A stretch of 64,000 nucleotides of DNA, from contig UQJP01000005.1 of the NCBI GenBank assembly GCA_900541415.1, forward strand, positions 62,001-126,000, read 5' to 3'. Positions within the stretch are counted from its first letter, which is position 1; every line of letters starts with the position of its first letter. The position numbers and the translations under genes were made by a program. The notes beneath the pieces were generated by a model. The model ran no database searches, was not told the origin of the DNA, and saw nothing but the letters and a program-made list of their open reading frames with translations. Of this stretch, positions 53,042 through 63,313 are shown in pieces. Origin of the DNA: an uncultured Odoribacter sp. (GTDB lineage: Bacteria > Bacteroidota > Bacteroidia > Bacteroidales > Marinifilaceae).

Positions 53042-54526
53042 TTATTGGTAAGCTTCATTTTGTATTAACAATCCCCCGCTTCTGTCAATATCGTCCTTAT
53101 TGATAGGAAAGTAAAAACTTCCGGTCTTGGATAGCTTTGTTTGGTAGATGGGCCGTTCATTCAATGAGATGTTCTTTAACAGGATGTTCACGACCATGGT
53201 TTTGAACTTCGAAAAATTATCTATACGTGCCAAACGCAGCAGGTCGAACCATCGTTTCCCTTCACCCACAAATTCTTTTCTTCTTTCCTCCAGCAATAAG
53301 GTCAGGAAACTCTCCTGGGTATAGGCATCGGTGGTGCTTAATCCTGTCAGTCCGGCACGTGTACGAACTTCGTTCAATGAGTTCACTGCGGATTCATAGT
53401 CCGGGGCAGGCAACATGGCACAAGCCTCTGCATGAATTAGAAATACGTCCGCATAGCGGTAGAATATCCAGTTCGGAGAACGATTGTTGCTTGGGCGGGT
53501 ATTGCCCGCGCTGGTGTTGGCCGTTCCGGTTCCCAAATATTTCCACAGGCAACTTTTCGAACTGACAAAGGTTGTTCCTTCCCCGCGTTCGTCCATATCG
53601 TCGTATTCCTGGGGCAAAGAGCTGTTTATTTCGTAATAATGGCCTGTGTTGTTGAAGTTAAACCACGAGAACAAAGAATTGTTTTGTGAATTAGCCCCGT
53701 CAAAATAGAGTTCGAAAATGGACTCATCTGTCATTCCGGGATAAAAATTCCGGAACCAATCGGTTTCAAGTTCATATTTATTACTCTTTATAATCAGTTC
53801 ACAAAGCTCCTTAGACAGGGAGTATTGCCCCGTCCACAAATAAACTTCGGCTAAAATCGTGGCGACTCCCCAGCCGGTTAACCGGCATTTGTTCTGCCAG
53901 ATTTCTGAATTGTTCGTGGTGTGGGTGTTGGGTAATGACAAGGCTGAATAAAGGTCTTCGACAACCAGATTCCAAATGGTGTCTTCCGGGCTTTTGGCCA
54001 TGACATACCCGTATTCATCTGAAACAAAAGGTTCGGTCACTAAGGGCACTTCCCGGAAAGCGCGCACTAAATAGTAATAAGCCAATCCCCTTAATCCTCT
54101 GGCTTCCGCTATATCCAGTTTCATTTCATCCTCTGTATATAGAGGATCTTTTTTCAACACTTCCGGTGCGTATTTAATAACGGAATTTGCAGAATTGATC
54201 ACTTCATAAAAGGTGGCCCACTCTATCCATTCATTTTCGGAGGTAATATCCTGTCCGTGAATAAGCTCAATGTCGGACGTGGCATCTAGACTGACAACAT
54301 TCAGGTTTTCAGCCCGTATTTCCCCCCAAATCACAAAATATGGGATGCAATTCCGGAAACGGTTATAACAGGAGTTCAGTGTTGTTTGGACATCTTCTTC
54401 TGATGTCCAGTATTGATCGCTTACCCGGTCGTCTTCGGGCTTTAAATCCAGCCAATTATTACAACCTGATAACAGTAGTAATATGCCGATCGTTATAATG
54501 ATATTTCTTTTCATGGTTGTCTTCAT
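53042..54526 (-). CDS. SusD/RagB family glycan-binding lipoprotein (proximal pair)
   Basis: 494 residues with lipobox LLLLSGCNNWLD. Standard SusD: LDLKPEDDRVSDQYWTSEED near the N-terminus, ARGLRGLAYYYLVRAFREVP near residue 145, then VRTRAGLTGLST and GEGKRWFDLLRLAR near the C-terminus. Its ATG follows the SusC stop directly (TAA ATG), so the pair is coupled. The protein sits on the cell surface as the lid of the SusC below. Confidence 0.96.
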   Translation of the reverse strand: MKTTMKRNIIITIGILLLLSGCNNWLDLKPEDDRVSDQYWTSEEDVQTTLNSCYNRFRNCIPYFVIWGEIRAENLNVVSLDATSDIELIHGQDITSENEWIEWATFYEVINSANSVIKYAPEVLKKDPLYTEDEMKLDIAEARGLRGLAYYYLVRAFREVPLVTEPFVSDEYGYVMAKSPEDTIWNLVVEDLYSALSLPNTHTTNNSEIWQNKCRLTGWGVATILAEVYLWTGQYSLSKELCELIIKSNKYELETDWFRNFYPGMTDESIFELYFDGANSQNNSLFSWFNFNNTGHYYEINSSLPQEYDDMDERGEGTTFVSSKSCLWKYLGTGTANTSAGNTRPSNNRSPNWIFYRYADVFLIHAEACAMLPAPDYESAVNSLNEVRTRAGLTGLSTTDAYTQESFLTLLLEERRKEFVGEGKRWFDLLRLARIDNFSKFKTMVVNILLKNISLNERPIYQTKLSKTGSFYFPINKDDIDRSGGLLIQNEAYQ

Positions 54527-57500
54527 TTAAAATTCCAGGTTTATACCGATCATTACTTTCCGGGGACGGGGAGTTTTAGCATTATCAACTCCCATCACCT
54601 GGAATTTTCCGGTATTTGTCATACCTCCCCGGATGTCCACTTCCGGATCTTGCCCTGAATATTTGGTCCAGGTAAATAAATCGTAAGCCGTAGCCACGAT
54701 GCTGAATTTAGATACCCCTAACATGGTCAGCATCCGTTTGGGGAGATTATAACTCAGCGATAATTGTTTCAGCCGGATAAAACTGGCATCCTCTACGAAA
54801 CGATCGGATCCCAGCCAATTGTAGTGGTTGGCCCCCTTGTGCAGGGCGCGGGGAATATTCGTTTCGTCCCCTTCAAAACGCCAGCGGTTACGGACCGATA
54901 CGCTTTGGTTGTCGTATCCGCTCATATTTTCGGCATTCATACGGGCCTGATTAACCACATCATATTTCCAGCGGCTATGGAAGAAGGCGCGTAACGTCAA
55001 TTGTTTATATCCCACATTAAAACCGAAACCTGCGGTTACTTTCGGCATGCTATTTCCTAAATACACAATGTCGTGTTTGTTGATAATTCCGTCTCCGTTG
55101 ATGTCCTGATAAATCGCATCTCCGGGACGCACTTGGCGGTCTTCGTGGTACATCCGTGCCGGTTGGCCGCTAATATCATATACTAAATTCCCGTTGGAAT
55201 CGTGCACATAAGTTGCGGTTTCATCTTTATATACTCCCTGATAACGGAAACCGTAGAATGACCCCATAGGGTCTCCGGCTTCCAGCGTGATGGCATACTC
55301 CCCGTTAGTGGCTTGGTCAGGGTATTGCATATAATTCACATTCTGGGGTAATTCCAGCAATTTATTCTGGTTGCCGGAAATGTTGAAGTTGATTCCTAAT
55401 TTCCACGTTTTCGATTTCAATATATCGTTATAGCTTCCCCGGAATTCCCAGCCTTCATTCCTCATTTTTCCTGAATTGATGAAAGGTATGCTGGTGTAAC
55501 CGATGTAAGAAGCCACACTGATATTTTTTTGGAGCAGGTCATGCGTGGTGTTCCGGTAATAATCGATGTTGAAATTCAAACGGTCTTCTAAAAATGAAAA
55601 ATCAAGACCTATATCGAATTTCTCCACTTTTTCCCATTTCAGGTTATTCAATTGTATGCTTGTCGGGGCAACCGTACCCAGTGTGCCATAATTATTTTCG
55701 GTTGTATATCTTCCCCAATACGGATAGGCCGTATCCGGGGCTTTACCGTTGTATCCCCAGCTGGCGTGTAGTTTTAAGGTGGAAAAAATTCCCGTTTGCT
55801 TGATGAACGATTCGTTATCCAGACGCCAGGCTGCCGAAACGCTTGGGAAATTCTCCCAACGGGTGTTCCGGCTCATTCTGGACACTCCGTCCCTCCGGTA
55901 GGAAGCTCCGAAAATGTAACGGTTGTCATAATCGTAATGCAGATTGACCACGGCTCCGAAACTACGGGTGGCTGTGCTGGAGGCCTGAAAGGTTGAAATG
56001 TTTCCTGAAGTTACCGGAGAAGACAGATTTTCAGACCCTCCGCCATAGGTTACGGTGTTACGGGTACGTGTGGCCTGATCGCTTAAATCCATCATCCCTG
56101 TCAGCACAACATGATTCCTTGCGCCGAAATTCAGGTTGTAGATCAGTTTATTCTGAATGTACATCGAGGTTTGAAGTGACGAATAGGATTCTGAATTGTT
56201 GTAATTGGCAACCGTTTTATCAGCTGTTGTTCCCACACTTTGCGGCCGGAATTTTTCACGGTCTTCTGTCGTTATATTATACCCGAATGTTCCGGTGTAT
56301 TTTAATGTGGGCAGAATGTCCAGCAATATTTCAATCTTCGGATTGATATTCCGGCTGATTGAGCGGTTCGTGGCCTCATTCGCCATGGCGATCGGATTAT
56401 ATAAAGATTGTAAATCCGTTTCCACCGGGACAAAATAAGCGGAAGTCCGTGTCACTCCGTCTTCTTCCATGACATAGGGGCTCATATTCGGCATTTTTTT
56501 GTAAGCTACGTTTCGAATATCGTCGCTATAAGATTTATCCCGGACTCCCTGCGCAAAGGCCAGGCCGGTAACCACGCGGAAACGGTTTGAGAATTTGTAG
56601 GTCAGGTTTAAACGAGTGTTCAACCGATCGAACGATGTGCCGATCGTTGTTCCTTTTTCCGTCTGATAGCCGGCAGAAAAGCGATAGGTGGCCCGTTCCC
56701 CTCCTCCGGATAAAGCAAAATCCGTCTGGCTGGTAAAACCATTTTGGGTGATTTCATCTAACCAGTTGGTGTTCTGATTATATTCCCGGTAATATTCATA
56801 AGAAGGGTTGAAATTTAAGCGGTCGTCGTTCATTAAACTGTTCACAGATTGGAAAGTGGTTTCCAGACCGCGATTCCAAAGTTCTTCCTGTATCAAGGAA
56901 ACGTATTCATATCCATTTAGCATTTCCATACCTTTGGGTTCAAAGGAAAGGGTCATTTTCTCTCCGATTGAAAAAGTCATTTTCCCCACACTTCCTTGTT
57001 TGGTTGTGATCAGCAGTACTCCATTGGCTCCTTTCGATCCCCAGATGGCTGTGGCCGCGGCATCTTTCAAAACCTCGATATTCGCAATGTCTGCGGGAGA
57101 AATGTTGGCTAAAGCCCCTAAATCGTCCTCTGTTGCGGTGGCAAAGTCGAAATCTTCGGCAATGGTTGTTTCATAAGGAATACCGTCCACGACAATGAGA
57201 GGCTCTGAAGAAGTTGACAACGAACTGATACCCCGGATACGAATAGACATTGAACTACCGGGAGCTCCTGACGATGCTATGATGTCGACATTTGCCAAAC
57301 GCCCCTGTAAGGCTTCTTCCAGGGACGTGGCCGGCGATTCTAAAACGTCCAGTTCCATCCGTTCTACCGAAGCTGTGGAATTTTTATAACTGATACCCAT
57401 GGCATTCCGGTCTACATTGCCTTTTATCACCACCTCGTCCATCATTTTTACATCGGGCTCCAGTTTTACATCCATCCGGGCTTCTCCTTTATAAGGAAGC

Positions 57501-57760
57501 TTTTGGGTGGTGTAACCGATAAATGAAAAAGAGATGGTCAGTTTCTCGGAAGTCTGGGGAATCTTTAAGGTGTATTCTCCGTTTATATCGGTTACACTCC
57601 CGGCCACAACACGGTTATTGTTATTCAGAGCCACAACATTCACGCCGATAAGCATTTCCCTGGAATCTTTTACCGTTCCCCGAAGAAAGGTCTGGGCTTC
57701 TGCCGCCAGGCATAAGCATAACACCGCCAGCAGCAGACCTATATATTTTATCTGATTCAT
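54527..57760 (-). CDS. SusC/RagA TonB-dependent outer-membrane transporter (proximal pair)
   Basis: 1077 residues. Signal peptide ends at AAEAQ; a carboxypeptidase-regulatory-like domain (LRGTVKDSREMLIGVNVVAL, ITDINGEYTL-like) covers about 23-105; the plug has LEEALQGRLANVDIIASSGA, EPLIVVDGIPYET and IEVLKDAAATAIWGSKGANG, the classic SusC signature; the barrel ends in VMIGINLEF with a terminal Phe. No extra signalling (STN) domain is present, so regulation is not by the usual ECF/anti-sigma relay through this SusC. It begins 18 bp after the interrupted FAS1 gene. Confidence 0.97.
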   Translation of the reverse strand: MNQIKYIGLLLAVLCLCLAAEAQTFLRGTVKDSREMLIGVNVVALNNNNRVVAGSVTDINGEYTLKIPQTSEKLTISFSFIGYTTQKLPYKGEARMDVKLEPDVKMMDEVVIKGNVDRNAMGISYKNSTASVERMELDVLESPATSLEEALQGRLANVDIIASSGAPGSSMSIRIRGISSLSTSSEPLIVVDGIPYETTIAEDFDFATATEDDLGALANISPADIANIEVLKDAAATAIWGSKGANGVLLITTKQGSVGKMTFSIGEKMTLSFEPKGMEMLNGYEYVSLIQEELWNRGLETTFQSVNSLMNDDRLNFNPSYEYYREYNQNTNWLDEITQNGFTSQTDFALSGGGERATYRFSAGYQTEKGTTIGTSFDRLNTRLNLTYKFSNRFRVVTGLAFAQGVRDKSYSDDIRNVAYKKMPNMSPYVMEEDGVTRTSAYFVPVETDLQSLYNPIAMANEATNRSISRNINPKIEILLDILPTLKYTGTFGYNITTEDREKFRPQSVGTTADKTVANYNNSESYSSLQTSMYIQNKLIYNLNFGARNHVVLTGMMDLSDQATRTRNTVTYGGGSENLSSPVTSGNISTFQASSTATRSFGAVVNLHYDYDNRYIFGASYRRDGVSRMSRNTRWENFPSVSAAWRLDNESFIKQTGIFSTLKLHASWGYNGKAPDTAYPYWGRYTTENNYGTLGTVAPTSIQLNNLKWEKVEKFDIGLDFSFLEDRLNFNIDYYRNTTHDLLQKNISVASYIGYTSIPFINSGKMRNEGWEFRGSYNDILKSKTWKLGINFNISGNQNKLLELPQNVNYMQYPDQATNGEYAITLEAGDPMGSFYGFRYQGVYKDETATYVHDSNGNLVYDISGQPARMYHEDRQVRPGDAIYQDINGDGIINKHDIVYLGNSMPKVTAGFGFNVGYKQLTLRAFFHSRWKYDVVNQARMNAENMSGYDNQSVSVRNRWRFEGDETNIPRALHKGANHYNWLGSDRFVEDASFIRLKQLSLSYNLPKRMLTMLGVSKFSIVATAYDLFTWTKYSGQDPEVDIRGGMTNTGKFQVMGVDNAKTPRPRKVMIGINLEF

Positions 57761-57778
57761 TATGATATTATTTTTACG

Positions 57779-60297
57779 TTATTCACTATATACAAATCTT
57801 TCTTCTGGATTCCGGATTACAAAGAAAACGCATTCAGAGGCCAGGTGCGGGCCATACGCCACGGCTGTACGGGTTTGTTTATCTTTTGAGGTTACCTCTA
57901 TGGTGAGTTTCATTCGTCCCAGTTCGGTTTCCAGCTGTCCGGATATGGGCTCTGCGATGTCTTCGCAGACTTTCACGTCTAATATTTGAATTGAAACATC
58001 ACTATTGATTGTTTGATAGTTTTTCCCCACAAGGTTACCCGTTTGAAAATCGACTAATTTCATATTTGGATTTTCATCCGGCCTGACCATATGTTTGGCC
58101 AGCCATTCTGTCATAGGTAGTTTTTGACCTGATGTGGCACTTTGTCCTTTCGATTCAGGAACGTCGTTTTGTCCCGGAATGCCCCAGCTATTATGCGAGG
58201 TAAAGAACACTCCCCGGTTGGAAGCGAAAGGGGTGAGCGGATTTGCCTGGCTGCCCGGGAAATAATTACTCGATTTAATGATCTTTTCTTTCAACTGTGC
58301 TTTATGCCAGGTGTAATAGGTATAGGCGGCGTCCTTTTCCACTAAAGCCAGCCAGGTGGTCAGGGCCGGCGATAAGGTTCGGCTGACTTCATAAGCGTCG
58401 TTTTTCGAATAATTGTTGACAATTGTTGCTGAAGCCGAAGCGTCTTCCAAAAGGATTTTTCCTTCTCCGATCTGAATGTAGCTGCCTTGTTTTTGAGTTT
58501 CGTACCAGGTAGGAGTGCCGTTCAGAATATCATCCGTCAATTTGAAAGGCAGGATGTGGTTGTTCACAAAATCGGTTAAGGCGGAAGAGGCCACAGAAGA
58601 ACCGTTTAGAAGGATGCTGACATTTTCAAGAGTCGTTCCCGGATTGTTCAGCGTATATCCGACTTCCGCCAAAGCGGCATCCGAGGGAATAAACAGGGTT
58701 ACCTCGGCTTCGGTATTTGCCAGTGAAGGCAGTAATCCGGATTTAGCCAGCATATAGGCAAACATGTGGTAGCTCGGAGATTGGAAAACCTGCCGGGTAA
58801 CCGTATTGAAAATGGCTGGGGCTTGCACGGTATTGATTCCGATAAAAGCCCCGTTCACACACATCTCTTTTGCTACGACATCCACATCCGGATCGAAAGT
58901 GTATTTATATCCCCAGGAATTGCGGATAACCTCTTTAATTCGATCCGGGAAAGCCGGATTATTCACTAAAATATGATTTTCCAACAGATAATATAATAGT
59001 AATTTATCCATGGTTTCATAAGAATCGTATTGATCCGGAAGAGTGGTTTGGGGATCTTTCCAGTATTCCTGGAAAAATTTCTCCATCGCTTCATTGGTCG
59101 GCATAAAGGCATTATAAGCCGTTGAAAATTGGGGCGTTTCCCACACTCCGTTGCTTGTCCATTCATCTGCCAGGCACGATAACGGGAAATTTTTTGTCGA
59201 TTCGGTTCCTATCGTAAACAATGAGTCCCCGACTGCGGCATATTTCTTTGAAGCATTTGCATTATAGGTGAAAGTCAGGAATTTATCGAAAATAGATTTA
59301 ACCGTGGAGAAACGTTCGTCGTTTTCCATGGCTTCATAAACCGTGTGAAGGGGTTCGATGACCTGATCTATCGTATACAAATAGCCGTTGTCGGTTTCTA
59401 TTTCGTCACTGGTGAGTTGCTTGTCCATTCATCTGCCAGGCACGATAACGGGAAATTTTTTGTCGATTCGGTTCCTATCGTAAACAATGAGTCCCCGACT
59501 GCGGCATATTTCTTTGAAGCATTTGCATTATAGGTGAAAGTCAGGAATTTATCGAAAATAGATTTAACCGTGGAGAAACGTTCGTCGTTTTCCATGGCTT
59601 CATAAACCGTGTGAAGGGGTTCGATGACCTGATCTATCGTATACAAATAGCCGTTGTCGGTTTCTATTTCGTCACTGGTGAGTTGGGCATTGGCGGCGGC
59701 TATGCCCCGTTCGCTCCCCCAGGTTGAATTGGGGTAGAAATATTCGTAATTGTAGCTTTCGCTGATACCCAATGAAGAGAACAGACTGGATGCGAACACC
59801 GGTAAATAGCGGGTATTGCTATATACTTTTACATCCCTTCTTACTTTTTCATTATAAAAAGTCCGGATAGGCGGCGTCACTACCGTGGGGTGCTTGTAGT
59901 TCACCCCGGGCAAATCTTCCATTCCCGTTTGAGGTTGAAAATTGGTCAGTTCCTGACGACGGTAAGCAAATCTCATGATGTGCTGGCCTATCAACAGGCT
60001 TAGATTCACGGAATCGATTCCGTCCAAACCATTAGAAATAGCATGCTTTGTGAAATAAGCTTCAAAAGCATCGTCGTCCGGAACAAAAAGCGTCGACAAT
60101 CCTTTGCCGTCCAATAAATCCCGATAGCCGATGCGATTGATCGCCTCCAGAAAGATCGTATAATTACCCCTGCTTTCCAGAATCTCATAGGGTGTTCCCC
60201 TTTTTAATCCGTCCCCCGCCACCTCGTCTTTCTTTTTCCATTCGTCACTACATGCAAAGACTGCAAATAGCAACAAGATTACAGTTAAAATTCTCAT
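57779..60297 (-). pseudogene. FAS1-domain lipoprotein interrupted by a 266-bp tandem duplication (first of three)
   Basis: The frame starting at 60297 (lipobox AVFACSDEWK) runs 299 residues, with one FAS1 domain (about 35-210; YEILESRGNYTIFLEAINR, TLFVPDDDAFEAYF), then leaves frame and stops at 59398 after an exact 266-bp duplication (59150-59415 and 59416-59681). The remaining 549 codons stay open from 59428 to 57779 and contain two or three further FAS1-like units (TAYNAFMPTNEAMEKFFQ, VTLFIPSDAALAEVGY). Removing one copy gives a continuous 750-residue lipoprotein. It is the first gene of the glycan operon. As sequenced it should yield only the N-terminal lipoprotein, unless the duplication is lost in part of the population or is an assembly error. 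Confidence 0.88.
59150..59681. repeat. 266-bp exact tandem duplication
   Basis: Copies at 59150-59415 and 59416-59681 appear identical base for base. GTTG occurs at both ends and at the junction (59150, 59416, 59682), pointing to microhomology-mediated duplication. 266 is not a multiple of three, so it shifts the frame of the FAS1 gene. Confidence 0.95.
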
Positions 60298-60478
60298 AAT
60301 TATCTACTTTAGTTGTTGGTGTTTCGTCGTTACTAATAAAAGGAACGTTTGTTTAGGCGAAGAAAAGTGTAAACTTAAAGTAGATGAAAAGAAAAGTGGT
60401 AAAATGTATTGTGCTGAATAATATAAAGATAGCCGTTTGGAGAGGAGGGATGTTTGAAAAAGTTTTATGCCTATTACG

Positions 60479-60512
60479 TTAACTAAAAAAAACGTTCGTT
60501 TTTTTTAGTTAA
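60479..60512. promoter_or_regulatory. 34-bp inverted repeat at the start of the glycan operon transcript
   Basis: TTAACTAAAAAAAACG and CGTTTTTTTTAGTTAA flank a 2-base centre, a perfect 16-bp palindrome. It begins only 7 bases beyond the -7 element of the operon promoter, so it lies at or just after the start site. It could be an operator, or in RNA a hairpin protecting or attenuating the transcript. Confidence 0.7.
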
Positions 60513-60518
60513 TTTGTA

Positions 60519-60550
60519 CAAATGTAAGGGATTAGGTTTAAATTATCAAA
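60519..60550 (-). promoter_or_regulatory. promoter of the FAS1-SusCD-M60-sulfatase operon
   Basis: On the minus strand TTTG (60547-60550), 20 bases, TACATTTG (60519-60526): an exact match to the Bacteroidetes consensus. It would give a 5' leader of about 215 bases before ATG 60297. No other good match occurs between the ten genes, whose gaps are at most 36 bp. Confidence 0.8.
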
Positions 60551-60660
60551 ATATGGGCTTTTTTTTTAATATATAGCCTTGTTTTTTTAAATTTTCAGAA
60601 TAGGAAAGTCCGTCATTCCTGACATCCGGTATTGGGAGATGGTGTTTTGTTGGGGAAAGA

Positions 60661-60700
60661 GAAATAAAAAAACGTGCGAATGGGAAGCATTCGCACGTTT
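60661..60700 (-). terminator. terminator of lon
   Basis: AAACGTGCGAATG (60670-60682) pairs with CATTCGCACGTTT (60688-60700) around GGAAG; on the minus strand a run of Ts follows. It lies 37 bp after the lon stop. Confidence 0.92.
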
Positions 60701-60737
60701 ACATATAAAATTCAGAATTGTAATTCTCTTGGAAAAA

Positions 60738-63152
60738 TCAGAGGATAGCGATTTTCAGCACTTCTTCGATCTTGTCTACATAGTGGAATTTTAATCCTTT
60801 CAGGTATTCTTTTTTAATATCCTCTATATCTTTCCGGTTCTCGCTGCACAGAATGATTTCTTTGATTCCTGCCCGTTTCGCTGCCAAAATCTTTTCACGG
60901 ATTCCTCCTACCGGTAAAACTTTTCCCCTCAGGGTGATTTCTCCGGTCATGGCAATGGCTTTTTTCACCTTGCGTCCGGTGAGCGAAGATACCAGAGCGG
61001 TAACCATCGTGATTCCCGCAGACGGACCGTCTTTAGGCACAGCTCCTGCCGGAACATGCACATGAATATCGTTTTCTTCGAATACTTTATCGTCGATTCC
61101 GATTTCTTTGGAATGCGATTTAATGTATTCCAGCGCCAGTGTTGCCGATTCTTTCATCACCTCACCCAGGTTTCCGGTCAGGCTTAAATGTCCTTTCCCT
61201 TTGCTGTAACTGGATTCGATGTAGAGGATTTCTCCTCCTACGGCTGTCCATGCCAATCCTGTCACCACTCCCGGCAATTCATTGCCCTGATACTCTTCTC
61301 TGGAAAAGATCGGGCTACCCAAAAACTCTTTGAGTTTAGCTTCGTCTACGGTCACGGTGAACTTTTTATCCATCGCTACTTTGCGGGCTACGTGGCGCAT
61401 GATTTTAGCAATGGTCATATCCAGACTTCTCACGCCCGACTCCCGGGTGTATTTTTCAATCATCGTATCGATGATCTCGTCGGGGATCGTAACGTTTGCT
61501 GCCGTGATTCCGTGATTTTCCAACTGCTTGGGAATCAAGTGGCGTTTAGCGATCTCTCGTTTCTCTTCCAGCAGGTAACCGCTGACTTCTATAATCTCCA
61601 TACGGTCGCGCAGCGGGCCGGCTATGGTACTGAGGTCGTTCGCCGTGGCTATAAACATCACTTTCGACAGGTTGTAATCGATGTCCAGAAAATTATCGTG
61701 GAAATTGGTGTTCTGTTCCGGGTCGAGTACTTCCAACAAAGCCGATTGAGGATCGCCCCGGAAATCATTTCCCACTTTATCGATCTCGTCCAGAATGAAT
61801 ACCGGATTCGAAGTTCCTGCTTTTTTGATGTTTTGCAAAATCCGTCCCGGCATGGCTCCGATATAGGTTTTCCGGTGTCCCCGGATTTCCGATTCATCGT
61901 GCAGGCCGCCTAACGACATTCTCACAAACTCGCGGTTGATGGCTTTGGCCACCGATTTTCCCAGGGAGGTTTTACCCACACCCGGAGGGCCGTAAAGGCA
62001 CAGAATCGGTGACTTCATGTCGGATTTCAGTTTCAATACAGCCAGATATTCCAAAATCCTTTCTTTCACCTTTTCTAGTCCGAAGTGGTCGGCATCCAAA
62101 ACCTCTTTGGCATGATTCAGGTCGAGATTATCTTCCGAATAATGATTCCACGGCAGATCGAGCATTTCGCGTAAGTAATTAGACTGCACGGAATAGTCCG
62201 GAGAGGAAGGATTCAGCCTTTTCAACTTGTTTAATTCCTTGTTGAAAGTTTCCTTCACTTTATCGTCCCATTCTTTAGACTTGGCTAATTCTTCCAGCTC
62301 TTTGATCTCCTCGTCGGTGGGATTTCCGCCCAACTCGTCCTGGATCGTTTTCATCTGCTGGTGCAGGAAATATTCCCGTTGCTGTTTGTCAATATCTATT
62401 TTTACTTTTTTCTGAATATCGTTTTTCAACTCCAGCAGGCTCACTTGCTTGCTCAGAATTTCCAGCAATTTGATAGCCCGCTGTTTCAGGCTGTCTATCT
62501 CCAGCAATTCCTGCTTGCTTTGGTAATCCACATCGGTATTCGAAGAAATAAAGTTGATCAGGAATAGCATACTCTCGATGTTTTTCAGGGCAAAGCCTGC
62601 TTCGTTGGGAATATGGCTGGAGTATTTTACAATTTTGGTCGCCATTTCCTTCAACGATTCTGCAATTGCATTGTATTCCGGATCGTTTTCAGGCATGCCT
62701 TCTTCCTGCTTGATGATGATCTTACCCACATGATAAGGTTCGTCATAAAGAATATCGTCCAGCAGGAAACGCCTTTTCCCCTGAATGATAGCCGTGGTCG
62801 TCCCATCCGGCATTTCGAGTATTTTCAGAATGGAAGCCACTGTCCCTATGGAATACAGGTCGGCCATAACCGGATTTTCCGTATTGGTGTCCTTCTGGGC
62901 GATAACGCCTATCAGGGCACTTTGCTTGTAAGCGTCCCTGATCAGTTTCAGGGATTTGCTCCTGCCGATATTGATCGGAATGATCACGCCCGGAAACAAC
63001 ACCGTGTTCCGAAGCGGTAATATTGGCAGAGTGTCAGGAATTTGCAGGTTGTCGTTCAACAGTTCTTTCTCATCCCCCATAATGGGCAAAAATTCAGAAG
63101 AATCCTCCCCCATATTCTCTAATAGCACTGCTTTTAAATTTATTTTGTCCAT
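60738..63152 (-). CDS. lon: ATP-dependent protease Lon
   Basis: 804 residues. An N-terminal LON substrate-binding domain (LPILPLRNTVLFPGVIIPI near residue 42) and a coiled helical region precede the AAA+ module with Walker A GPPGVGKTS (Lys394) and Walker B VFILDEIDKV. The C-terminal Ser-Lys protease has Ser711 in PKDGPSAGITM and Lys754 in GGIREKILAAK, spaced 43 residues as in E. coli Lon. Cytoplasmic; degrades misfolded and regulatory proteins. It lies downstream of rpmE2 on the same strand, but a terminator stands between, so it has its own promoter, not clearly identified in 63153-63260. Confidence 0.98.
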   Translation of the reverse strand: MDKINLKAVLLENMGEDSSEFLPIMGDEKELLNDNLQIPDTLPILPLRNTVLFPGVIIPINIGRSKSLKLIRDAYKQSALIGVIAQKDTNTENPVMADLYSIGTVASILKILEMPDGTTTAIIQGKRRFLLDDILYDEPYHVGKIIIKQEEGMPENDPEYNAIAESLKEMATKIVKYSSHIPNEAGFALKNIESMLFLINFISSNTDVDYQSKQELLEIDSLKQRAIKLLEILSKQVSLLELKNDIQKKVKIDIDKQQREYFLHQQMKTIQDELGGNPTDEEIKELEELAKSKEWDDKVKETFNKELNKLKRLNPSSPDYSVQSNYLREMLDLPWNHYSEDNLDLNHAKEVLDADHFGLEKVKERILEYLAVLKLKSDMKSPILCLYGPPGVGKTSLGKSVAKAINREFVRMSLGGLHDESEIRGHRKTYIGAMPGRILQNIKKAGTSNPVFILDEIDKVGNDFRGDPQSALLEVLDPEQNTNFHDNFLDIDYNLSKVMFIATANDLSTIAGPLRDRMEIIEVSGYLLEEKREIAKRHLIPKQLENHGITAANVTIPDEIIDTMIEKYTRESGVRSLDMTIAKIMRHVARKVAMDKKFTVTVDEAKLKEFLGSPIFSREEYQGNELPGVVTGLAWTAVGGEILYIESSYSKGKGHLSLTGNLGEVMKESATLALEYIKSHSKEIGIDDKVFEENDIHVHVPAGAVPKDGPSAGITMVTALVSSLTGRKVKKAIAMTGEITLRGKVLPVGGIREKILAAKRAGIKEIILCSENRKDIEDIKKEYLKGLKFHYVDKIEEVLKIAIL

Positions 63153-63263
63153 TTTTGTCCTCTCTTTTAAATTAGCTTAGAAATCTTATTTCTCCGGTAA
63201 CTGACATTTTGTCGGTTTTTCCTGTGAAATAGTATACTATCCCTTATAGCGCAAATATTATGC

Positions 63264-63293
63264 CATAAAAAAACGCCGCTTGTGCAGCGGCGT
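63264..63293 (-). terminator. terminator after rpmE2
   Basis: ACGCCGCT (63273-63280) pairs with AGCGGCGT (63286-63293) around TGTGC; on the minus strand the stem is followed by eight Ts. It lies about 20 bp after the L31 stop. Confidence 0.9.
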
Positions 63294-63313
63294 CTTTATA
63301 AGGATAATTAAAT

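Noticed and set aside
61188..61913. 241-codon plus-strand frame within lon
   Set aside because: Antisense to the AAA+ and protease domains of Lon; no protein family resemblance.
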